A DNA stretch of 29,797 bases, from NCBI GenBank assembly GCA_015680685.1, contig MNCI01038362.1, forward strand, positions 447,104 to 476,900, in the 5' to 3' direction. This DNA is from Gnetum montanum (Eukaryota > Streptophyta > Gnetopsida > Gnetales > Gnetaceae). Shown here one piece after another: positions 20,939-29,797 of the stretch (position 1 is the first letter of the stretch; the number at the start of each line of letters is the position of its first letter). The position numbers were made by a program, and so were the translations under genes. The notes beneath the pieces were generated by a model. That model was given only the letters and a program-made list of their open reading frames with translations. It was not told where the DNA came from and ran no database searches.

Positions 20939-21088
20939 AAATTAGGTTGCCAAACGAGCTTTAAATATAGGACCATTTAATAACTTTAAAATTAGGTTGC
21001 CAAACGAGCTTTAAATATAGGACCATTTAATAACTTTAAAATTAGGTTGCCAAACGAGCTTTAAATATAGGACCATTTAATAACTTTA
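20939..21088. repeat. 50-bp tandem repeat, three identical copies
   Basis: Units at 20939-20988, 20989-21038 and 21039-21088 each read AAATTAGGTTGCCAAACGAG and on to TAACTTTA. GGTTGCCAAACG resembles terminal sequences of some plant hAT transposons, and a hAT transposase reading toward this end starts 290 bp to the right, so the block could be a duplicated terminal region. I found no inverted partner on the far side. Confidence 0.9.
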
Positions 21089-21377
21089 GCAATTTTTATA
21101 TTTTAGTAAAATTATGTGTATATTTGAGAAAAACAATTTAAAATGCAATATTTACAATATTTTTATTTATTGGTATTGAAGAACAATTACCCATCAATAA
21201 ACTTAGATAGAAGTTATAAAATAATTTATTTAAAAAATAAATATTTTTTGAAAAAAAATAGTAGAAAAACAAAAATATATATTAAGAATAGTTTCATTCA
21301 TTGATAAATAAAAATTTTTAAATGAGTAATAAGTCCAATACATTAGCATGTTAAACTTATAACATACTTAATATTGT
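21089..21377. other. AT-rich DNA 3' of the hAT pseudogene
   Basis: Very AT-rich with no ORF. It probably contains the 3' non-coding part of the hAT element. Confidence 0.4.
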
Positions 21378-23650
21378 TTATACCATATTGTTACTATTAT
21401 TTTTCATACATTTTTTATTTTTACCATCAAATATATTTTCATAATTAAAATCTAGAACTTCCATAGGAAGTTCATCATCTCCATCATCCATAGATCCTCC
21501 ATAATTCCACATTCGATGAGGACCCATTTTGTAATCTTGAGAAGATTGAGATAATAACCTGATATTTGAATGAACAAAAACTAAATCTTCAACCTTTGCA
21601 GTGCCTAGTCTGTTGCATTTTGTTGAGTGAATAAATGCATATTCACTCCAATTTCTTTCACATGCTAATGCATTGGAAACCTATAATACAGAAAAGAATT
21701 AAATTAAAAACTTAATAAGAGGATTCTACTAAGAAATCTTCTTTATATAAGCATGAGGATTTTGATTATCTTCTTCCATAATCAATAAGAGTAAAAAAAT
21801 TTATTAAAAATGAGATAGAAATATGCTATTTTAGCTCAAATAAAGGAAACAACAAAAATTAAAAAGAGGCAGCAAACATGAAGAAAGAAAGTATTGATGT
21901 CATTAAATATTCAATTCACAAAAAAATATTTATAAATATCTTTCAAGTAAAATTTAAAAAAGAAAACTTACTTGAGATAAAACACGAATTGCTACCTCCT
22001 TCAATAATGGAGTTTGAGTTTCATACTGATTCCAAAATGTAAAATCATCTAATGTTTCATGATCATATGCACAATGAGGATGTGCAAAATCTCCCTTTAA
22101 TTTTATATAAATGTCATATTCTTTCTTTATCTTTACACAATCTTCTCTTCTTGAAAAGCATCAATCAATATAAGTTTTCCAACCTTTGTTAACTTCCTCA
22201 TCAATCCATGGCATTTTATAAAACCATTTTGGATTAATAAGAAACCCAATAGAATGAAGGGGAGAATGAAGCATCCTCCATCTCTTTTCACTACATTCCC
22301 ATATTAAATCCTTTGTATGCTGATCAAAAGAAAATAAATCATTTTTTATAATTTGAAACAATGATTCTCTCATTTGATCCATTTTTTCAAAAATTTCTCC
22401 CATGGATGGAGAATTGCTATTACAAAGTCTCAAAACCTTATAGATGGGATAAAATTTTTTTAAAGTAGCTTCAACTTGTTTCCAAAATAATTTTTCCCTA
22501 CCTCAAACAATAAGATCAACAATTTCTTTACATAAACTTGAATTAACATTTGATAAAATTTTCCACTTTTCCCACTCTACTGAAATTACTATTTCCTTAA
22601 GAGACTGTTTCACTTTCAAAAGATATTCAATCATAATAAATTGTGAAGCAAAACTAGTTTTTGCAAATTTTAGTAACTATAAAAAGGAGTACTTTCTATA
22701 GATGGCTTGTGACAATGAATGATTAGTGATATATTGCTGAATTTTTTTTACCATTTGCTACAACTTTAAATATCCAGTCAACACCAACATAAATATCTTT
22801 TAATAACAAATTCAAGCAATGTGTTGCACAAGGAGTCCAAAAGATATTTGAATATTCATCATCAATCATCTCTCCTGCCAACACATTATTTCAAGCACTA
22901 TTTATGATAATTTGCACAATATTATCTCTTCCTACTGTATTTATAACCTCACAAAATAATCCCATTAGATAAACAACATTTTTAACATTTCCTGAAGTGT
23001 CATGTGTCTTAATAAAAATAACATTTTTTGGAGATGATGCAAAGATATTAATAAGTGGTTTGTTGGTAATATCTATCCACCCATCTGATAAAATAAAAAC
23101 ACTTGTAATAGACCAACTATCCTTTATGCTTCTTAAATTTGCCTCAACTTGAGCTTTTTCTTCAGTTAAAAGTGTTGTTCTAATTTTTTCATAACAAGGT
23201 GGCACATACCCTTTTGAAGAAGAATTTATCTTTTGTATGGCTTGTTTAAAATAAGAACACCTAGCAATGTTAAAAGGCATGCCACATGCATAGAAAAGTC
23301 TTGCTATAGCTGCATCCACATTTTTTCTATTTGAAGAATCAAACATTTTTTTTAATTAGTATTTGACATTGAATTACTAACATTTGTATGTGCATCTGTA
23401 CTCTTGATGGTGGACATGACATCAAAATGTTTAAATTGCTTAATGAGATCTTCTTTTTCAAATGTTGGCATTCTTTTACACACCAAAATTTGCTCTTTCT
23501 TCCTAATTCCAAGCAAATGATATCGAACACGTGTAATAGAACTACTTCTATTTATGTTGCAATAAGGAAGAATCCATGATTTGCTTTCTAAGCTGCTATA
23601 CTTACCTCCAGAATATTTCTCTTTAACATTTACTATAGTCCATAACTTTT
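21378..23650 (-). pseudogene. hAT-superfamily transposase (BED-DUF659-dimerisation), decayed
   Basis: Read on the minus strand. The region from about 23640 to 23450 has a degenerate BED finger (RVRYHLLGIRKK with the expected His). 23346-22891 is a DUF659 RNase H-like core (FIKTHDTSGNVKN, GRDNIVQI). WTPCATHCLNLLL lies at about 22830. WNQYETQTPLLKEVA leads to a GTAAGT donor, an intron at 21681-21971, and an exon with ACERNWSEYAFIHS, the hAT C-terminal dimerisation signature, ending TAA at 21378. Stops lie at 22891-22893 (TGA), 22677-22679 (TAG), 22503-22505 (TGA) and 22161-22163 (TGA), and frameshifts lie in A-runs near 23350 and 22745. It would have cut and pasted a hAT element; this copy is inactive. 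The true start is not determined. Confidence 0.82.
21681..21971 (-). other. intron in the hAT transposase pseudogene
   Basis: Donor TCTCAA|GTAAGT and acceptor TATTATAG|GTTTCC join VLSQ to VSNALACERNW in phase, which restores the continuous hAT dimerisation motif. Confidence 0.75.
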
Positions 23651-23934
23651 TCTGAAAATCCCTTTTTATTAATTGATATTATGATTTTTCTCCATGCTCT
23701 CCTTGCTCTTCATAAAGCAATCCTGTTCAGATGACATTAATTCTATATGCTTGTTATAGAAATTCAGAATATTATTTACAAAGAAGACTAAAACAAACCA
23801 TAAAACAAAAATGTATTCTAAAAATGACTATTGCAATCATGCTCTTTGGTAGACAATGTATAACAGAATTCCATCCAAAAAATAAAAATAAAAATAAAGA
23901 TTATTCCAAATCCAATTCAAAAAATCTTTCATTT

Positions 23935-24014
23935 TAAATACCACTCAGAGTCTTAAACCAATTAATAAATGCAAATTCACCACTACATGTTAATAATTAA
24001 ATAAAATCCTCAAA
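23935..24014 (+). repeat. 80-bp direct repeat, copy 1
   Basis: Starts TAAATACCACTCA and ends ATAAAATCCTCAAA. It matches 25395-25475 in the same orientation with about ten differences. Confidence 0.8.
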
Positions 24015-24914
24015 GATGGTAAAGAAGTCTATACCAAAAGTCTATGGATGATTTGATGAGTTTGCTACTTGCTGCCTAATGTCCCTTTTTAGTTCTAGTT
24101 TTTAACTTTTCTGGGTCTTCCTATGTTCTCTTATTTTTACTTGAAGAAAATATTTCAAATAATAGAAAGTTGGCAATTGTAACAGGTGAAAGTGCTAACT
24201 GAGGATCATGGGGAAGAGTTGAATAATGTTGTAAAAATAGTGCTAAACTATCACTATTGTTTTTTGTAGTCTTTGTCTTTTTTACCTTATCGTTAAATTT
24301 TTTGTTATTTTTTTTATTGTTTATTTTTTAATTTTATTTTTTAAAAAAGTAGTTTATTTATCCTAAAACTAACGGTTATACTTTAAATAACTGTTTCTTT
24401 ATTTTTAATTACTTTTTTACTTAAAATTTTTATAGTTTAAAATAAATTCTACTAAAACTACCCATTAACCATAACACTATTTCTTTTCTCTTAAATACAT
24501 TGCAGTTGATGCTATAATTGAAATGATTTACAAGTTATTGGCAGTATAGTAAATGAAATGATTTTGATCTTGAAATAGGTAAATCCACGTAGTGCAACAA
24601 AAAAGTGTTCTCAATCAAAGGCAAGAACAATATGCATGATAATTATCTTATGATTTTCCAAAAAATTCAAATTAATTTTTTGTTGTTCTCATTTTATGTT
24701 TTGAACCACAATAGTGGGTATAGGAGTCGTAGTGGGAGACGTAATCAATATGCTGAAACTTGACAATGACAAAAAGGTAGTGGCAGAAACTTGTTCAAAT
24801 ACCAATGTGCTTGAAGGTAGTGGTGCCAAAGGCGGCTGCTTGTGACTGGAACCCCATTGCAGGTATGATATGCCAGTATTTGCTTTGTGTCATTGCAAAT
24901 TTAGTCTATATAAT

Positions 24915-25053
24915 TTCTTACATCTCTTATTTATGAGCGTAGATTGTTAGAAAGTTTTGTGACTTTCATAGGACATTCATAAGTTCTTGCATCTCTTATA
25001 TTTAAGCATAGCTTGTTGGAAAGTTTTGTGACTTTGACAGGACGTTCATATGT
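24915..25053. repeat. 69-bp imperfect tandem duplication
   Basis: 24915-24983 and 24984-25053 share TTCTT(A/G)CATCTCTTAT and GAAAGTTTTGTGACTTT, with scattered substitutions and a 1-bp indel. Confidence 0.85.
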
Positions 25054-25394
25054 TCATCTCTAATAGTTCACACAGAGATACAAAGAAATGATGTAAAATA
25101 ATGGGCCTAAATTGGATTCTGATGAATAGAACCCAACATCTCCATATAGAGATAATCAAGAAACATCAATTTTAGTTTCATGTCTTTGTTAGGATTTATT
25201 TGTAGAATATTAAATGATGACATAGATCTAAGTTTGCTAAGAAATAAACGCTCATTTTCATTTTCATACTTATTATTGTTGATGTTTGGTTTTCCTCTTG
25301 GGCTTACAGTACTCAGCTTCTTTTTACATTATTCCGTTTTTTATTGTTCAAATACCAATATCTTTGACAATGAAAAAGCTAGTAAACAAGATTC

Positions 25395-25475
25395 TAAATA
25401 CCACTCAAAGATTCTTAGACCAATAATAAACACAGATTCATCACTGCATGTTAATAATCAAATAAAATCTTTAAA
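25395..25475 (+). repeat. 80-bp direct repeat, copy 2
   Basis: Partner of 23935-24014. The pair brackets about 1.4 kb, and this copy ends 155 bp before LTR 2. Confidence 0.8.
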
Positions 25476-25747
25476 TATTAGCTAAAAATAATGCAGAACT
25501 CTGTTGTCGCTCTTTCATATAGATAACAAGCATAAGGCAAGATCCGATATTAGATCTACGAATAAAAAGATTTGTTCTCCCCCTTGAAATGGGAATAGAG
25601 AAAGGCCAAAGATGAGCTTACTACATTAACTAATGAGAGCGGTTACTCTAGTAGTTTATTCTAATTATTAGAGTAGTTACTCTAGCAGGTTATTCTAATT
25701 ATTAGAGTGGTAGTTTTTCTAATTATTAAAGTAGTTTCTCCCAAGCC

Positions 25748-25755
25748 TATAAATA
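25748..25755 (+). promoter_or_regulatory. TATA box of LTR 2
   Basis: TATAAATA stands in the same place as in LTR 1, just after the AT-rich ATTAGAG repeat array. Confidence 0.75.
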
Positions 25756-25922
25756 TAGTGCCCAAGCACACAATTTAGAAGGAAGTCTTTTAAAAGTCTT
25801 TTCGGAGTCAAGTAGCGAAACTTTTGTAGTTAGAGTATTTTTCAATTTCTCGCAGCAGGAGGTCTAAGTATGGATGGATCTTTATTTGAGCATAATATAC
25901 CTGAGCACACTTTGTGTATGAC

Positions 25923-25928
25923 AATAAA
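25923..25928 (+). terminator. polyadenylation signal of LTR 2
   Basis: AATAAA lies in the conserved block TGTATGACAATAAAGA(C/T)GAG, shared with LTR 1. Confidence 0.6.
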
Positions 25929-26470
25929 GATGAGCTCTTCGATTCATCCTTGTAGCACTTGAGATTTGTTTTCTTACACATTTCTTTTATTTTATTTTCT
26001 TCTGCATTTATTTTATTTTATTTTATGCATTTTACATTTCTGTTATTAACACACACAGTATGATCACTTCGAGCATGCGTGTAACACTTGGTAACCTAGT
26101 AATTATTAGTGTTTGGTAATCCTATTAGTGTTGCGCTAGTTCAGGATGTGTACGACAAGTGAAAATAGATACTGGTGTTAGGATTAGTTAAATCCTAGTT
26201 AATCAGTGGTTAAGTTAAATTAGTCACTTTGTTATCTCTCTCTCTTCTCCCTTATTAGCAATACAACATAAAAGCTATAAAAATCATATGCTTCGAGCTT
26301 ACTTAACCATACAATCGTGACATACAGGTAAGCTTGGGAAGAAAATGATCAATTAATCCATCCTTGTTCCACAAGGGTGCATAAGCACTTAGTCCTTGGA
26401 ATTCGACCAGATCATGCGTGAAATGCTCGTATTCGTATGATTGAGCGTAGGGGTACCTTATCACTCATCA

Positions 26471-26490
26471 TTGGCATCGTTGCTAGGGAC
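26471..26490 (+). promoter_or_regulatory. primer binding site, tRNA-Asp type (element 2)
   Basis: 16 of 20 bases match the tRNA-Asp-complementary primer site, with no spacer from the LTR. All four differences are C-to-T or G-to-A, and they only partly coincide with those in element 1, as expected if both decayed separately from an intact site. Confidence 0.8.
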
Positions 26491-26606
26491 TTAGTTGTTT
26501 GTGCACTAATTAGAACATAGAAAATCATTCACATCATTGGAACAAACCCTTAGGGTTGATTAAGAAAATAATAAAAAAGAATACATTGTACACTACATAG
26601 ACAAGT

Positions 26607-29180
26607 ATGTCTTCTTCTTCGTACGAAAGTGCCTCACTGCCTAGGTCTAAAACAAGAAACAATCGATGGCATAATACACATGATGCTGATATGCTAGTCT
26701 CTCAACAAGTTCAAGTGGTATATATTCATCCGGATGAGTATATACTAGACTTTAAATTTATCCTTCATCAAGATGAATAACTGCATTGACAAGACTTAGA
26801 GGGTAACATAGTGTTACCTCCCAATCGTTCAGCCCCAAGCATGCTTCTTCATGCTCTCACACGAATTGGCATGCCGCACTTACACGCATAATACGTTGTG
26901 CAAGAGCATGACTTAGGAGAATATCATCCCACAGAGGCACAACATCAAAAGGACTTGCAACAAGAGAGACAGCATAAGTCTTTGAAGGGTAAGTGGTCCC
27001 AGGATGCCACACATGTCTTAAGCGAAAATGAGGGTGGTGAACCTACCTTATGCAATCATCCACATAACGATGTTCCTCCCCTTGACTTTGGCTAAGGGGT
27101 TGTGTATCAGAACCTTCATTCCACTATTCATAACCTAGGTTCTAATACCCACAAGCACAAAGGATCTAAAAAAGGGACACGAACTCATGATAAAGGTGGA
27201 CATTCTGATCTCAATTACGATCGAGGTCGTGATCATCAAAGAGAAGGTAGTAGATACCGTCATGGTGATGGTTCTCCTTCTTCTTCACCTTCATCATCTC
27301 CTTCACCCTCTTCTTTAATATCCAGACACAGTCATAAAGAAAAAGACCATGGGGATAAAGGTAGGCAAAGTCGAAGTCATAAACGAAACAACCAGGAAAG
27401 GGAACAAGGGCACTCTAGAGAGTCATGACATACAAGAAAGGAGAGTAGGGAACAACATAGGCATCATAGACGCCATGGACGAGATGATCACGATGAACCC
27501 CTCCTCACTACTCAAAGTATGTTGGACATAACTAAGGCTGTTAGAATTCCAACAAGGCACCAAAAAGATAGTAGGATCAAGAGAGTAGATATAAACAACA
27601 TCCCACAATTTGAAGGGGAATACAATGTTGATCCTTAGAAGCACTTACAAGCATTCCATGATGTGTGTGCCTTACAAAATATAGAGAACGAATGGCAAAA
27701 ACTTAAGTTGTTCCCACGGACACTAATTAAAGAAGTGGAAAGTTGGTATCGGTCCTTAGAACCAAAATCCATTCGTAGGTGGAGTACCATGTTAGAATTT
27801 TTTAACGATAAGTACCAAGTGTACTCCCGAGTGTCCAACCTGTGAAAGCAAATCCAAGGCTAGAAACAAGGAGGACCTGAATTGTTGGATGCTGCTATGG
27901 GCCGATACTATGCATTGTTACATCATTGTCCTAGCCATGGTTATTCACAAATGGATCAACTGTGCCATCTCATGGATGGGCTTAGGCATGAAACGAGAAG
28001 AACCCTTGGGACTTATGCTTAAGGAAGACTCTCCAAGCTTAGGTCCCATCACATCCAAAGACTGTTGGAGCAAGTTGCTAAGGAAGAATGTGAGCTACGG
28101 AAGAGAGAAAGTGTGAAAGAGTATAACCAATATTCTTCCCTTTGGAAGAGGGGAGTAATATTTTGTGAGGATGAAGAAGAGTCACCACTCGAAGAGATGG
28201 TGAATAGGAAAAATTTTCCTATCCAAAAGTTGACATCAGAAGTATTGACAAAGGTAGAACAAATGTGGGATTCCCTAGACAATAGATTTTAATCTGTTCT
28301 TAAAATAGTAGAGGAGTCTAGAGAGTAAGGTAGTGATCGTGAAAAAGAAGAAAGAGAGAAGTTGAACATGCACATAGCAAGGGTAAGGGAAAAGTTTCCA
28401 TAATTGAAGAGGTTGTGGATTCAGAAACAGACAATGTTAGTGGATGTGAAATATGTCAATATGACCATCCTAAGGGATGTTCCCCTATAATCTCACATAT
28501 GCAAGAGTTTGGGGTGTATACACTCAACCCATGATTGAACAAACAACAAGCACCCTGAAGGTTACTGTATCCCCAAGGTAACTCAAGACAGTTCCACCAA
28601 CCCTTAACGTATTATCCAAGTGGAACTCCACCACAACTGATTGAGCAATATCAACAGTGGCAACACCCACAATCATAGGGAATGCCATTGCCAAGGAAAC
28701 AGTATCCTTACCAATAACTTGACTCGTATGGATATTACATGCAGCAGCCAATCTCTCCACGTGACTCTACTAGTCACATCACTCCTCAACCTCACTACCA
28801 AACCCACAAGTATTATGGAACTCCCTCTTCTAGGGGCAATATTCTGCAAGCATATCATCCTTCTCATCCGGTCACATCTATTCCACCAATAGCTCCACTA
28901 TCACCTACTCTTGCGATGCAAGGTGAAATCCCTACCCAGTCGTAGCAACGTAATGCCACGAGGGCTGTTAATTGGCAACCTACTGTTGGTTCTAACAACC
29001 ACATGAAGAAAAGACCTTTCTTTAGAACCATTAGTCCAACNGACACCTCAGTATCAATCAAAACACCGGAGCCCCCTTCAACATAATCACTGCACTCAAT
29101 GCATACGGTCATGCTAACACATGTCATCATCGATTAGATCAAAGCTGGCCACCTTCCCAAGAAATTATCTAATCCCGGGA
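26607..29180 (+). pseudogene. gag of gypsy element 2 (broken)
   Basis: The ATG at 26607 opens MSSSSYES. One frame then holds an acidic/Gln-rich N-terminus, an Arg/Ser/His-rich segment (27102-27500) and a retrotransposon gag domain (about 27600-27850: WQKLKLFPR, ESWYRSLEPKSIRRW). An E/R/K-rich helical stretch follows (about 28040-28230). After a frameshift near 28360 comes a zinc-knuckle-like CEICQYDHPKGC (28445-28480, C-x2-C-x3-H-x3-C) and a Pro/Gln/Tyr-rich tail. Stops occur at several sites, for example TAA at about 26778, where element 1 still has CAA. Gag would form the particle and bind element RNA through the knuckle. Confidence 0.78.
28445..28480 (+). other. CCHC-like zinc knuckle in gag, element 2
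   Basis: The Cys and His spacing C-x2-C-x3-H-x3-C is close to the retroviral nucleocapsid knuckle (C-x2-C-x4-H-x4-C) and to the shortened versions found in plant Athila/Tat gags. The same segment is hidden by the N run in element 1. Confidence 0.6.
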
Positions 29181-29797
29181 GTCCTCTGATATACTTACAA
29201 ATTGCTGGAAATGCATCGTGCAAGGCTCTTTTGGATTTAGGGTTCGGTGTCAACTTGATTTCTCAAGAAATGTACAAAGCCTGGAACCTACCTCCATTGA
29301 AAAGAAGCAACATCCAACTAGAGTTGGCTGACCAGTCCATCATTATTCCATTGGGACTAGTGGAAGACATTGTTACCACTATTTATGGATGGTCATACCC
29401 AATTGACTTCCTAGTGATTCAGGTGAACAATGGTAAGGGGGACTTCCCAATCATAATGGGAAGAGCATGGCTAAGCATCATCGATGCATGCCTAGGAATC
29501 CATGATNACATGTATCACATATAGTGATACAGGGTGTAATTGCGTGCAGAGATCATGGTTTGTGCAAATTTTAGCATTGCCTGCATGCAATCAGTGTGCA
29601 CAATTGATTAACATACAAAGATTCCTGTATGTAGTAGCCACACGACAGGAAGGCACCCAATGGCTGACAGCTGATCAAGAAAGCAATTCCCTCATATGCA
29701 TGGAACCAACTAAGGATTTGACTTGTGCTTACATCGATAGAATAGATGCATTAGAGCAAGTCCACCACCAACTTCCAAGTCTTAACCTTGAAAATAT
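29181..29797 (+). pseudogene. protease region of element 2 (truncated by window)
   Basis: The active-site region reads LLDLGFGVNLIS, closer to the Athila/Tat form than in element 1, and the CAA codon that became TAA in element 1 is intact. PLGLVEDI and PIIMGRAWL follow. The frame is lost at the N at 29507, where about 70 bp is missing. The linker to RT continues to the window end, with further stops. Confidence 0.72.

Larger units (their letters stand above)
23651..25630. other. AT-rich intergenic DNA with short repeats
   Basis: No recognisable gene. It holds an 80-bp direct repeat pair and a 69-bp tandem pair (listed separately). A short open stretch ending in a GCAG|GTATGA donor-like site lies at about 24810-24865; it is too short to call. 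The 5' end of the hAT element should lie here, but I saw no terminal inverted repeat. Confidence 0.4.
25631..26470 (+). repeat. 5' LTR of gypsy element 2
   Basis: Starts TAATGAG (mutated from TGATGAG in LTR 1) and ends CTCATCA directly before the primer site. It shares U3 ATTAGAG repeats, TATA, AATAAA and the GCATTTATTTTATTTTA repeats with LTR 1. It is about 70 bp shorter, mainly because it lacks a segment corresponding to about 11192-11243 of LTR 1. Confidence 0.82.
25631..29797 (+). mobile_element. Ty3/gypsy LTR retrotransposon, element 2 (same family, truncated by window)
   Basis: 5' LTR (25631-26470), primer site (26471-26490), gag from 26607, and protease to the window end. It aligns with element 1 up to 14936, at roughly 85-90% identity by eye over gag and protease. 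RT, integrase and the 3' LTR lie outside the window. Single Ns at 29041 and 29507 replace about 35 and 70 bp present in element 1. Confidence 0.88.

Noticed and set aside
20939-21088. CRISPR or satellite array
   Set aside because: Three contiguous identical units without spacers; too few for a satellite, and possibly assembly-made.
25180-25485. 101-codon + strand ORF before LTR 2
   Set aside because: AT-rich, unrecognised, and its 3' end lies inside the 80-bp direct repeat; no support beyond being open.

Overview
This is nuclear DNA from a vascular plant, almost certainly a seed plant. It holds one spliced receptor-kinase gene of the TMK family, old Ty3/gypsy LTR retrotransposons with a tRNA-Asp-type primer site, and a decayed hAT transposase. 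Intron-split genes and AT-rich, repeat-laden intergenic DNA fit a large, heavily methylated genome. A gymnosperm is possible, but nothing here proves it. The sequence is a draft assembly: single N characters at 1713, 1926, 12063, 19405, 29041 and 29507 and a 253-base N run at 13468-13720 mark joins, several of which can be shown to hide duplicated or lost bases.

Layout. 1-2760: AT-rich intergenic DNA with two small tandem repeats. 2761-7449 (minus strand): a five-exon gene whose exons splice in phase into an 878-residue TMK-type leucine-rich-repeat receptor kinase. Its catalytic motifs are all present, but a 21-bp in-frame tandem duplication lies inside the kinase domain. 7450-9410: its 5' flank, with no recognised gene. 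9411-10743: a dispersed repeat, duplicated at 19421-20785. 10744-19420: Ty3/gypsy element 1, inserted in the first copy of that repeat. It has a 5' LTR, primer site, gag, protease, RT-RNase H, integrase, a T-rich tract and a possible antisense ORF; its 3' LTR is lost at the N at 19405. 20785-21090: two tandem repeat blocks. 21378 to about 23650 (minus): a decayed hAT transposase with BED, DUF659 and hAT C-terminal dimerisation regions and one intron. 23650-25630: AT-rich DNA with direct repeats. 25631-29797: element 2 of the same gypsy family, cut by the window end just before RT.

The only apparently functional gene is the receptor kinase. TMK kinases are plasma-membrane receptors linked in Arabidopsis to auxin signalling. 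The mobile elements are relics. Element 1 keeps one reading frame for about 4.1 kb despite about 35 stop codons. Where element 2 can be compared, the changes fit C-to-T or G-to-A transitions, which points to cytosine-methylation damage rather than indel decay. I found no new defence or metabolic system. The items most worth follow-up are the kinase-domain duplication, the RS-like segment in gag, the possible antisense ORF downstream of pol, and the repeat pair that preserves the pre-insertion site of element 1.
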